From an uncultured Eggerthella sp. (GTDB lineage Bacteria; Actinomycetota; Coriobacteriia; Coriobacteriales; Eggerthellaceae): a stretch of DNA of 12,409 nt. Where the stretch lies: contig URJE01000050.1 in NCBI GenBank assembly GCA_900547965.1, forward strand, positions 1-12,409, read 5' to 3'. The notes under the pieces are model-generated. The model was not told where the DNA came from, did no database searches, and saw only the letters and a list, made by a program, of their open reading frames with translations. Made by a program: the position numbers and the translations under genes. Shown piece after piece: positions 1 to 6,744 of the stretch (positions are counted from its first letter, which is position 1; every line of letters starts with the position of its first letter).

Positions 1-1
1 C

Positions 2-532
2 ACGATGGCTCTTACCCCTGCAGTATGCGATGCCGTTTCTATTCCCGTTGTTGCTGCGGGAGGCATTGCGGATGGACGTGGCTTTGCTGCTGCCGTTGCT
101 TTGGGTGCAGAGGGTGTTCAGGTCGGTACACGCTTCCTTACCGCTACCGAATGCGGTGTTCACGATGCCTACAAGCAGAAGGTTTTGGGGGCAAAAGACT
201 CCGATACCATCGTTACGGGGCGCGCTGGCGGGCATCCTGTGCGTGGTATCAAGAACAAGTTTGCACGCAACGTCCGCAAACTTGAGGCCGACCCTGCCAA
301 CGTTGCCATTTTGGAATCAGAGTTGGCAGGCTCCCTCCATCGTGCCGTTGCGGGCGATGTGGACAATGGCTCGCTGATGGCGGGTCAGATTGCTTGTCTG
401 GTTAACGACGAGAAGAGCGCTGCTCAAATTGTCGACGATTTGGTAGCTGAAGCTCAATCGTGGGCAGGCGGGGGTCTTCAGCGCATGCTGGACGCAAATG
501 CCCATCGTGCATGGAATGCCGAGGTGCGTTAG
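2..532 (+). CDS. fabK: Enoyl-ACP reductase II (FabK), C-terminal part
   Basis: FMN-dependent enoyl-ACP reductase that carries out the last, NAD(P)H-dependent reduction of each fatty acid elongation cycle in the cytoplasm. The frame is open from the window edge, so the N-terminal half is missing: about 176 codons are present, against roughly 310-325 in the family. Visible family features are the AAGGIADGRG glycine segment and the GVQVGTRF segment, which form the FMN phosphate site of the TIM barrel, followed by a typical FabK tail (IKNKFARN, then DVDNGSLMAGQIACLV). The family also contains nitronate monooxygenases, but the position directly before fabD-fabG-fabF argues for FabK. The internal ATG at position 5 lies within the conserved barrel and is not a credible start. 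The stop is 2 bases before fabD, and the last codons provide the GAGGTG ribosome site for fabD. Confidence 0.93.
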   Translation, partial: TMALTPAVCDAVSIPVVAAGGIADGRGFAAAVALGAEGVQVGTRFLTATECGVHDAYKQKVLGAKDSDTIVTGRAGGHPVRGIKNKFARNVRKLEADPANVAILESELAGSLHRAVAGDVDNGSLMAGQIACLVNDEKSAAQIVDDLVAEAQSWAGGGLQRMLDANAHRAWNAEVR

Positions 533-534
533 GC

Positions 535-1467
535 ATGACGGTTTTTATGTTTCCGGGCCAAGGTGCCCAAAAGCCCGGCATGGGCGCGGATCTTCTTGGG
601 GTTGCCGAAGTTGAGCAGACCTTTGCGATTGCAAGCGAGGTATGCGGTGTTGATGTCGCAGCGCTTGCGCGAGAGGGCAGTGCCGAACAGGTGAACGATG
701 CCTATAACGCCCAGGTGTTGGCTGCTGCTCTTTCTGTCGGGCTGTCCCATGCGCTCGATGCCCGAGGAATTCAAGCGGAAGCTATGCTCGGGTTTTCCCT
801 GGGTCAGATCAGCGCTCTTATGGCCAGCGGCGCTTTGAGCGATGAAGATGGTTTCGCGCTACTCGATGTGCGTGCTCGTTCCATGGCTCAAGCGTGCGAG
901 GAACGCCCTGGTGCAATGTATGCGCTGCTGGGTGCTGCCCATGAAGAGGCCCAGGGTATCTGCGATGAATGTGCTCAAGACGAAATATTGGTATGTGCCA
1001 ATTTCAATGCGCCGGGTCAGGTAGTGGTATCTGGAGATGTTGCCGCTATCGAGCGTGCCGAAAAGGCGTGGCAGAGCCTGGGAAAGCGCGGTGCTCGTCT
1101 GAACACCGCGGGGGCATTCCATAGTCCGCTTATGGCTTCGGCATCCAAGGCTGTGCGAGAGAAGTGCAGCGAGCTTTCCTGGAAGCAGCCTGCGATTCCG
1201 GTTATCTGCAATACCGATGCGCAGGTTTTCGATGTCGATCAGGCTGCTGATCGTTTGGCTTGTCAGGTTGTGAGCCCCGTCCATTTTGAGCAGAGCGTAC
1301 AGGCATTGATCAGACAGGGTGCAGCTCGGTTTGTCGAGGTTGGCTATGGTGCGGTTTTGAATGGTCTTGTTCGCCGCATCGACAAACGTGCAGGGCGCGT
1401 TCGCGTTGGAACGCTTGATGAGTGGAATGCGTTTGTTTCCGAGCAAACAGGCATTGGGGAGGAGTAG
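535..1467 (+). CDS. fabD: Malonyl-CoA:ACP transacylase
   Basis: Transfers the malonyl group from CoA to acyl carrier protein, supplying the extender unit for FabF. The predicted product is 310 residues, matching the family (E. coli FabD has 309). It begins with the typical MTVFMFPGQGAQ segment. The start at 535 is chosen because GAGGTG lies 8 bases upstream and the family N-terminus begins there; an in-frame ATG at 460 would add 25 non-family residues inside fabK. The catalytic Ser is residue 88, the conserved Arg residue 113 and the catalytic His residue 196 (GAFHSPLM). The oddity is the nucleophile elbow: it reads GFSLGQ instead of the usual GHSLGE, so the residues flanking the Ser differ while the GxSxG frame stays intact. 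It is probably active. Confidence 0.95.
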   Translation: MTVFMFPGQGAQKPGMGADLLGVAEVEQTFAIASEVCGVDVAALAREGSAEQVNDAYNAQVLAAALSVGLSHALDARGIQAEAMLGFSLGQISALMASGALSDEDGFALLDVRARSMAQACEERPGAMYALLGAAHEEAQGICDECAQDEILVCANFNAPGQVVVSGDVAAIERAEKAWQSLGKRGARLNTAGAFHSPLMASASKAVREKCSELSWKQPAIPVICNTDAQVFDVDQAADRLACQVVSPVHFEQSVQALIRQGAARFVEVGYGAVLNGLVRRIDKRAGRVRVGTLDEWNAFVSEQTGIGEE

Positions 1468-1470
1468 ACC

Positions 1471-2235
1471 GTGCCAAAAAACGAAAGAGCAGCGTTCCCC
1501 GTTGCCCTGGTAACGGGAGGAAGTCGTGGCATCGGTGAAGCGGTGGTGCGCACGCTTGCAGAGGCAGGTTATGCCGTAGCTATCAATTGCTCAAGCGAGA
1601 AGAGCCTCGAGACGGCAGAGAACCTGGCGGCGGAAATCGCTCAGGAGCATGGCGTTCAGACCAAGGCTGTTTGCGCCGATGTTTCCTCCTTTCAAGAGGT
1701 TGCAGCCATGGTGGCAGAGGTGCAGGCGATGTGGGGCCGTATCGATGTCCTGGTCAATAACGCTGGCATCACGCGCGACGGTTTGCTGGCGCGCATGAGC
1801 GAGGAAGCATTCGATCGCGTAATCGACGTCAATCTGAAGGGTGCTTTCAACTGCGTTCGCCATGTTGCTCCTATCATGATGAAACAGCGATACGGGAGGA
1901 TCGTAAGCGTTTCCAGTGTCGTAGGTCTATTCGGCAATGCTGGACAGGTTAATTACTCGGCATCCAAGGCGGGCATCATTGGCCTTACCAAAAGCGTAGC
2001 GAAGGAGCTTGCTGCGCGTGGTATCACGGCAAACGCAGTTGCTCCTGGCTTTATCGGAACCGAGATGACAAAGGCGATGGGCGAAAAGGCCATCGAGGCA
2101 GTGCGCGGGCGCATTGCGATGAAGGAATTCGGCGAACCCCAGGATGTGGCGAATGCGGTTCGTTTCTTGGCGAGCGACGAGGCCCGCTACATTACAGGAC
2201 AGGTTTTGGCGATCGATGGAGGGATGTCGCTATGA
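1471..2235 (+). CDS. fabG: 3-oxoacyl-ACP reductase
   Basis: NADPH-dependent short-chain dehydrogenase that reduces 3-ketoacyl-ACP to 3-hydroxyacyl-ACP. The product has 254 residues. The cofactor motif TGGSRGIG lies at residues 15-22, NNAG at 96-99, and the catalytic set is Ser149, Tyr162 and Lys166 (YSASK). The C-terminal ITGQVLAIDGGMSL is typical of FabG. The start is GTG, supported by a GGGGAGGAG ribosome site about 7 bases upstream that overlaps the end of fabD; the gap to fabD is 3 bases. The ATG of fabF overlaps the FabG stop as ATGA, suggesting translational coupling. SDR proteins have many substrates, but the operon position makes FabG the clear choice. Confidence 0.95.
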   Translation: MPKNERAAFPVALVTGGSRGIGEAVVRTLAEAGYAVAINCSSEKSLETAENLAAEIAQEHGVQTKAVCADVSSFQEVAAMVAEVQAMWGRIDVLVNNAGITRDGLLARMSEEAFDRVIDVNLKGAFNCVRHVAPIMMKQRYGRIVSVSSVVGLFGNAGQVNYSASKAGIIGLTKSVAKELAARGITANAVAPGFIGTEMTKAMGEKAIEAVRGRIAMKEFGEPQDVANAVRFLASDEARYITGQVLAIDGGMSL

Positions 2236-3509
2236 GCAACGAAGAGAAGAACAGTGGATTCAACCGTGTAGTGATTACGGGCATGGGTGCGATTTCTCCA
2301 GCAGGCTTTGGCGTTGATGCGCTGTGGAGCAAGGTTGCATCTGGCGAGTGCTGCTTTACCCTTCTTCCCGAAGAAAAACGAGAGCAGCTTAATGTGAGTG
2401 TTGTTGGAGCCATTCCCGACTATGATCCCCTGAAGGCGGGCTTTTCCAAGAAGGAATCGCGTCGTTTCGCCCCCTTCGTGCAGTATGCCATCTTGGCATC
2501 AGATGAAGCCATGACGCAGGCCGGCATCGATATGGAGCAAGAAGACGCCACTCGTTTTGCGTGTGTGTTCGGATCCGGTATTGGCGGCATGGAGGTTTTC
2601 GAGCGTGAATCCATCGTGCTGCATGAAAAAGGGGCAAAGCGCGTAAGCCCGCTGTTTATCCCAACCATGATCTCGAACATGGCGGCGGGCAATCTTGCCA
2701 TTCGCTATGGCTTGAAGGGCGATTGTCTGAACATCGTAACGGCGTGCTCGACGGGCACTCATTGCGTAGGCGAGGCCTATCGCCTTATCCGCTTCGGTTT
2801 GGCCGATGCGGCACTTGCCGGTGGTACCGAAGAGGGCATCACCAATATGTCGTTGGCTGGATTTGGCAACTTGGGCGCCATCACCAAGTCCGATGATCCC
2901 ATGAAGGCCGGCTTGCCTTTCGATGCTCGTCGTTCCGGCTTTGTTGCAGGCGAGGGAGCGGGTGCGTTGGTGCTGGAATCGCTTGAGCATGCTCAGGCAC
3001 GTGGCGCCAACATTATTGCCGAGATCACGGGCTTTGGCTCTACTGGCGATGCTTACCACATGACTGCCCCCGAGCCGAGCGGTGAAGGCGCAGTGCGCGC
3101 TATGCGCCAGGCGTTGGCCGAAGGCGGGTTCTCTCTGGAAGAGGTGGGCCATCTGAACGCTCATGGTACGGCTACGCATGTGAACGACATGGTGGAAGCT
3201 GCTGCATGGCATGGCCTTCTTGGCGACGATCTTGCTTCCAAGATTCCCGTAACTTCGGTAAAGGGTACGGTAGGCCATATGCTGGGCGCGGCAGGAGCTA
3301 TCGAGGCCATTGTGACGGCCATCTCGGTGTCTCGTGGAATCGTTCCCCCTGCGGCAGGCTATTCCGAAGCAGATCCGGAATGCCCAGTGTTCGTTCCGTC
3401 TGGCGCTTTGGTGAACCGTCCCCAGAAGGTTGCGCTTTCTAACTCGCTGGGCTTCGGTGGACATAATGCCTCTTTGGCGGTATCCCCCTTTACGGAGGTG
3501 TGTGAGTAA
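2232..3509 (+). CDS. fabF: 3-oxoacyl-ACP synthase II
   Basis: Condensing enzyme that elongates acyl-ACP with malonyl-ACP. The product has 425 residues, slightly longer than the usual 410-415 because of a short polar N-terminal extension before RVVITGMG. The thiolase-fold catalytic residues are visible: Cys172 (TACSTGTH), His311 (NAHGTATHVND), Lys344 and His349 (KGTVGHMLGAAG). The gating segment SNSLGFGGHNA (residues 403-413) is kept, with Leu in place of the more usual Phe in NSFGFGG. A GGAGG ribosome site about 9 bases upstream and the 4-base ATGA overlap with fabG fix the start. The TAA shares its last base with the fabZ ATG. In many Gram-positive fab operons accB follows fabF; here fabZ follows at once. 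Confidence 0.95.
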   Translation: MSNEEKNSGFNRVVITGMGAISPAGFGVDALWSKVASGECCFTLLPEEKREQLNVSVVGAIPDYDPLKAGFSKKESRRFAPFVQYAILASDEAMTQAGIDMEQEDATRFACVFGSGIGGMEVFERESIVLHEKGAKRVSPLFIPTMISNMAAGNLAIRYGLKGDCLNIVTACSTGTHCVGEAYRLIRFGLADAALAGGTEEGITNMSLAGFGNLGAITKSDDPMKAGLPFDARRSGFVAGEGAGALVLESLEHAQARGANIIAEITGFGSTGDAYHMTAPEPSGEGAVRAMRQALAEGGFSLEEVGHLNAHGTATHVNDMVEAAAWHGLLGDDLASKIPVTSVKGTVGHMLGAAGAIEAIVTAISVSRGIVPPAAGYSEADPECPVFVPSGALVNRPQKVALSNSLGFGGHNASLAVSPFTEVCE

Positions 3510-3965
3510 TGGGACTCGAGATCACTTTTCCCTGTGACCGTGAGGGTGTGCTGGCATTGCTGCCCCATCGCGATCCGTTTGTGTGGGTGAGCCGCATTGC
3601 AAGCTGCGAACCCGGCAAGTTTATCGTGGCTGAGCTCGATATCGATCCTGAGCTGCCCTTGTTCGCGGGCCATTTCCCAGGGCACCCCGTTCTTCCCGGC
3701 GTCATCTTGATGGAAGCGCTTGCCCAGGCTGCCTGTTGCTGTCTGCTCTCGGAAGATGGCCAAGCCGGGCGCATTGGCTATCGATAAGGCTAAATTCCGT
3801 CGTACCGTTCTTCCCGGTGACACTGTTGCTCTCGAGGCCGCCATCACGCGCAATTCTTCTCGGATGTGCGTTGCCGATGTAGTGGCGCGCGTTGAAGGCG
3901 AGGTTTGCGCTCAGGCTACGCAGAAATATGTAATGGCGAAAGTGCAGGAAGAGGGGGAGCGATAA
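3509..3965 (+). pseudogene. fabZ: 3-hydroxyacyl-ACP dehydratase, frameshifted
   Basis: Hot-dog-fold dehydratase that converts 3-hydroxyacyl-ACP to trans-2-enoyl-ACP. The first part (frame of 3509) holds LLPHRDPF and the active-site segment GHFPGHPVLPGV, with catalytic His55 and Glu69 (MEALAQAA), and stops at 3785-3787. The rest of the family sequence (IDKAKFRRTVLPGDTV to the end at 3965) continues one frame further on, so the gene is split by a +1-type fault between about 3760 and 3785. Together the parts give about 150 residues, the normal FabZ length. Where families usually have roughly GY(L/F)AGIDKAKF, this sequence goes almost directly from GY to IDKAKF, so a short deletion is as likely as a single-base insertion. 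GGAGGTG lies 8 bases before the ATG, and the stop overlaps the accD start (TAATG). This may be a real mutation or an assembly or sequencing error; the neighbours are intact. Confidence 0.85.
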
Positions 3966-5434
3966 TGGCTAAAACCAACGCTTCCGTGGCGGACAGCACG
4001 GTCGTATATCAGCTATCGCTGCTTGAGCAGGCAATCAATGCTCCTTTGTTGGTGGTTGGTTACGGCTCTCCCATGAAAGCATGCGTAAAGGCGTGCGTGA
4101 AAAACGAGTGCAGCCAAATATGGGTAACAGGTACCAAAGACAAGGAAAAGGGTTTTTCCTGCTCGGGATCTGCGCGTGTTGCCTTGTTGGGCGAGAAGTT
4201 CGATGCTCGTTTGTTCACCAACGTGTATGCGGTTATTCAGGCAGCGAAGATGTGCGGCGCAGGTGCGCTTCTTGTATGCGATACCAATTTCGTAGCCGAT
4301 CCTCTTTTGCGCATGGTGGCACATCAGAATGACATCTGCGTGCTTTCTCCCATGGAAAAAGATCGCTCTCATAGCTTGTGGGTGGAATGCCATCCCGATC
4401 CTGCATTTGCCGAGCATGAGCCAAATTGGCGCCGTTGCCCCAAATGCAAGATGTACCATGACGAACAGCCCGTTCTGGCAACGGGCGGTGTGTGTCCAAC
4501 GTGCGGCGAGCTATACCGCCTTACCTCAAGTGAGCGTATTGCGCTGCTGTTCGACGAAGGCTCATTTGAAGAATGGGACGCCTCTATGGACGAAAGCGAT
4601 CCGCTCGAGTTTCCTCAATTCAATGAGCTTATTGAAAAGCAGCGTATGCGAAGCGGATTCGATGAGGGTGTGCGCACCGGTAAAGTGAAGCTCGATGGTC
4701 GCGAAGTGGCGCTTTGCATCATGGAGTCAACCTTCATGATGGGTTCAATGGGGTCGGTTGTTGGCGAAAAGGTAACCCGTGCCGTCGAACGGGCCACCGA
4801 TGAGGGCTTGCCCCTGTTTATCTTCACCGCATCCGGTGGCGCCCGTATGCAGGAGGGCCTCGTGTCCTTGATGCAGATGGGCAAGATCAGCGCCGCAATC
4901 GAGCGTCATAGCCGTGCGGGCTTGCTGTATGTATCCGTTATCACCGATCCTACCACGGGTGGTGTAACGGCTTCGTTTGCCATGCAGGGCGACATCATCA
5001 TCTCCGAGCCCCATGCGCTTATCGGTTTTGCGGGCCGTCGTGTAATCCAGGACACTATCAAGCAGACGTTGCCTGAAGGATTCCAGACAGCGGAGTTTGC
5101 GCTTGAGCATGGCCTCATCGATGCCATCGTTGAGCGCAGCGATTTGAAGGAATGCCTTTCGCGCATCCTCGCGTTGCATAGCGCTCCGAAGGACGTGGAG
5201 CTCGATCAGAATATGGCTCCCCCGGGTCCCCGGGGGGGGGGGCGGGGGGGGGATGTTGCGACGCGGCGCGGGCCGCGGGTCTTTGCGCGGCGGCGGTGCT
5301 GTGCGTGCGATGCTTCGTGCTGCGCAGGATGCCGTCGCTGTTCGCCAAGACGACAAAGAAGAGGAAGGTGCTCTTTCCAGGCTTGCTGGGGAAGTCGGGA
5401 AACGCATAAACGTCAAAGGCTCGTTTTCGCTTAA
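3965..5434 (+). CDS. accD: Acetyl-CoA carboxylase carboxyltransferase beta subunit with an N-terminal extension
   Basis: Beta half of the carboxyltransferase that moves carboxyl from biotin to acetyl-CoA. The family core spans about residues 155-415 of 489. It has a zinc ribbon with Cys158, Cys161, Cys177 and Cys180 at the same spacing as E. coli AccD, then TASGGARMQEG (residues 288-298) and DPTTGGVTASFAMQGD (328-343), which build the oxyanion sites of the crotonase fold. Residues 1-155 are extra. Residues 28-129 match the length and pattern of the biotin-carboxylase N-terminal lobe, including a match of AVIQAAKMCGAGA to the AC helix AxIISAAEITGAxA, but the HPGYGFLSEN motif is lost. A GAGGGGGAG ribosome site precedes the ATG. 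After residue ~418 the frame enters a G-rich tract and yields a Cys/Arg-rich tail that looks out of frame; the true product probably ends near 5220 or fuses to AccA. Confidence 0.9.
   Translation: MAKTNASVADSTVVYQLSLLEQAINAPLLVVGYGSPMKACVKACVKNECSQIWVTGTKDKEKGFSCSGSARVALLGEKFDARLFTNVYAVIQAAKMCGAGALLVCDTNFVADPLLRMVAHQNDICVLSPMEKDRSHSLWVECHPDPAFAEHEPNWRRCPKCKMYHDEQPVLATGGVCPTCGELYRLTSSERIALLFDEGSFEEWDASMDESDPLEFPQFNELIEKQRMRSGFDEGVRTGKVKLDGREVALCIMESTFMMGSMGSVVGEKVTRAVERATDEGLPLFIFTASGGARMQEGLVSLMQMGKISAAIERHSRAGLLYVSVITDPTTGGVTASFAMQGDIIISEPHALIGFAGRRVIQDTIKQTLPEGFQTAEFALEHGLIDAIVERSDLKECLSRILALHSAPKDVELDQNMAPPGPRGGGRGGDVATRRGPRVFARRRCCACDASCCAGCRRCSPRRQRRGRCSFQACWGSRETHKRQRLVFA
5219..5252 (+). 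other. C/G homopolymer tract at the accD-accA junction
   Basis: The sequence runs C5 G3 T C4 G11 C G9, directly followed by the ATG at 5253. Nothing else in the window has this composition. AccD is read in one frame before it and AccA in the next frame after it; one G fewer (or two more) would make a single open frame of 774 codons. The C runs can fold onto the G runs. A length error in the tract, polymerase or ribosome slippage, or a true gene boundary could each explain it. Confidence 0.8.
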
Positions 5435-6290
5435 GCGCGCCCTTAAGAAGCGCGGCATGGCAGATGCCCCTTCGGTTATGCCTTTGAAGAAGGCTTCTTC
5501 GAAGGAAGACAACCCTGCCTGGGAAAGCGTTATGATCGCTCGCAACATCCATCGTCCGACTTCGCAGTACTACATCAACCATATGGTTGATGGGTTCTTC
5601 GAGCTTCATGGCGATCGCATGTTTGCCGATGACGGGGCCATCATCGGCGGCATTGGCTGGATCGATGGTATGCCTGTCACGGTGGTTGCTGAGGAAAAAG
5701 GCGCCGATTTGAAACAGCGTATTGCTCGCAATTTTGGTTGCCCTCAGCCCGAAGGCTACCGTAAGAGCCTTCGCTTAATGCAGCAAGCGGAAAAATTCGG
5801 CCGTCCTATTGTGTGCTTGGTAGATACCCAGGGTGCATTCTGCGGCATGGAGGCAGAAGAGCGCGGTCAGGGGAATGCTATCGCCGACAACCTGGTTGCC
5901 ATGGCGGGTCTTACCGTTCCTGTTGTTTGCATCGTTTTAGGCGAAGGTGGCTCGGGTGGCGCATTGGCGCTTGCCATGGGTAATCGTGTTGCCATGCAGG
6001 ACCATGCGGTATATTCGGTTCTTTCGCCTGAGGGCTTTGCCTCGATTCTATGGAAGGACCGTACCCGTGCTGCCGAAGCGGCTGCCGTTATGAAGATGAG
6101 CGCCCGAGAAGCGTGCGATATGGGCATTATCGAAGAAGTGGTAAGCGAAGGGGACGGGCCCGCTCACGAAAACCCCGAACAGGCTGCTGCTTATGTGGAA
6201 GAGTTCGTGACGCGTTCGTTGCGGGAGCTGTATCGCTTGAGCCCTGAAGAGCTTCGCGATCAGCGCTATGAGCGTTTCCGCGCGTTCTAA
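5253..6290 (+). CDS. accA: Acetyl-CoA carboxylase carboxyltransferase alpha subunit
   Basis: Alpha half of the acetyl-CoA carboxyltransferase, which binds the carboxybiotin side of the reaction and pairs with AccD. From 5253 the product has 345 residues. The family core starts near residue 88 (NPAWESVMIARNIHRPTS) and includes HGDRMFADDGAIIGGIG (119-135), EEKGADLKQRIARNFG (147-162), EAEERGQGNAIADNL (200-214), GEGGSGGALALAMG (230-243) and SVLSPEGFASILWKD (255-269). The start is uncertain: ATGs at 5253, 5310 and 5457 are all in frame, and none has a good ribosome site (the 5253 site would be the G tract itself). The first ~50 residues are a low-complexity Gly/Arg/Ala linker, and the coding-like frame extends back to the tract. 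This fits either an overlap with accD or a broken AccD-AccA fusion. A terminator follows the stop. Confidence 0.92.
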   Translation: MLRRGAGRGSLRGGGAVRAMLRAAQDAVAVRQDDKEEEGALSRLAGEVGKRINVKGSFSLKRALKKRGMADAPSVMPLKKASSKEDNPAWESVMIARNIHRPTSQYYINHMVDGFFELHGDRMFADDGAIIGGIGWIDGMPVTVVAEEKGADLKQRIARNFGCPQPEGYRKSLRLMQQAEKFGRPIVCLVDTQGAFCGMEAEERGQGNAIADNLVAMAGLTVPVVCIVLGEGGSGGALALAMGNRVAMQDHAVYSVLSPEGFASILWKDRTRAAEAAAVMKMSAREACDMGIIEEVVSEGDGPAHENPEQAAAYVEEFVTRSLRELYRLSPEELRDQRYERFRAF

Positions 6291-6322
6291 AGCCAAGCCG
6301 CTCTATAAACGAACATGTTCTA

Positions 6323-6363
6323 GGTACCCTAGCTGGGAAATCTTGCTAGGGTGCTTCTCTTTT
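6323..6363 (+). terminator. Rho-independent terminator of the fab-acc operon
   Basis: A perfect 8-bp stem (ACCCTAGC at 6326-6333 and GCTAGGGT at 6345-6352) is extendable by a T-G wobble and a G-C pair. It has an 11-base loop and a T-rich tail, TTCTCTTTT (6355-6363). It lies 33 bases after the accA stop. Confidence 0.8.
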
Positions 6364-6377
6364 ATGGAGAATAAACG

Positions 6378-6383
6378 TAAAAT
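6378..6383 (+). promoter_or_regulatory. Possible -10 box before the small gene at 6422
   Basis: TAAAAT lies 38 bases upstream of the ATG at 6422 and just after the operon terminator, where a new promoter is needed. No convincing -35 is visible at 16-18 bases, so the call is weak. Confidence 0.3.
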
Positions 6384-6421
6384 ACGAACCAGGGATCACA
6401 ATTTAAGAGAGGGAGAAAATT

Positions 6422-6706
6422 ATGGCTGAACCACAATACGTCGTTATTGCAGGCTTTCCAAACGCTGACTTCATGGCGGTAGCTTTGGACAAGGATGGCG
6501 CTGCAATCTCCGAGAAGACGTTCAAGCCCGTTGATTTCATGCGCGAGATGGAATCCTTCTTGGAGGCCTATCCTGCACCTGAAATCAGGATGATTGGCCC
6601 TAAGGACTATGCGGTTGAGTACAAGAAGATGCTCATCAAGGGTAAATATGTTACCGAGCATCCTGGTATTCCGATCGAGGTTCTGTATCGCGGCGGATAC
6701 GCGTAA
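6422..6706 (+). CDS. Small conserved-looking protein of unknown function
   Basis: The product is a 94-residue acidic/basic mixed soluble protein with no signal peptide or membrane segment. I do not recognise a family. The N-terminus YVVIAGFPNADFMAVALDKDG suggests two beta strands, followed by a helix (PVDFMREMESFLEAY), a strand (IRMIGP), a helix (DYAVEYKKMLIKG) and a final strand (PIEVLYRGGYA): a compact alpha/beta layout. The coding signs are good: the ribosome site GGGAG (6411-6415) is 6 bases before the ATG, codon use matches the host genes, and the gene lies between two strong terminators as a unit of its own. It ends 2 bases before the downstream terminator stem. Its single-gene transcription unit suggests independent, possibly abundant, expression; its function cannot be inferred. 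Confidence 0.8.
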   Translation: MAEPQYVVIAGFPNADFMAVALDKDGAAISEKTFKPVDFMREMESFLEAYPAPEIRMIGPKDYAVEYKKMLIKGKYVTEHPGIPIEVLYRGGYA

Positions 6707-6708
6707 GA

Positions 6709-6743
6709 AATAAGGCGGCTATTCAAGCCGCCTTATTTTTTTT
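6709..6743 (+). terminator. Strong Rho-independent terminator
   Basis: A perfect 12-bp stem (AATAAGGCGGCT at 6709-6720 and AGCCGCCTTATT at 6726-6737) has a 5-base ATTCA loop and continues into Ts through 6743. It starts 2 bases after the stop of the 94-residue gene. The A run on the left arm may also let it work from the other strand. Confidence 0.95.
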
Positions 6744-6744
6744 G

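Noticed and set aside
460..534. Longer FabD start at 460
   Set aside because: It would overlap fabK by 73 bases and add residues unlike any FabD; the ATG at 535 has a good ribosome site.
2499..3464. Open frame of 321 codons on the minus strand
   Set aside because: It lies fully inside fabF, gives a composition typical of antisense reading and has no recognisable motif.
4745..5548. Open frame of 267 codons on the minus strand across the accD-accA junction
   Set aside because: It is antisense to accD and accA; the Pro-rich part comes only from the G tract read backwards.
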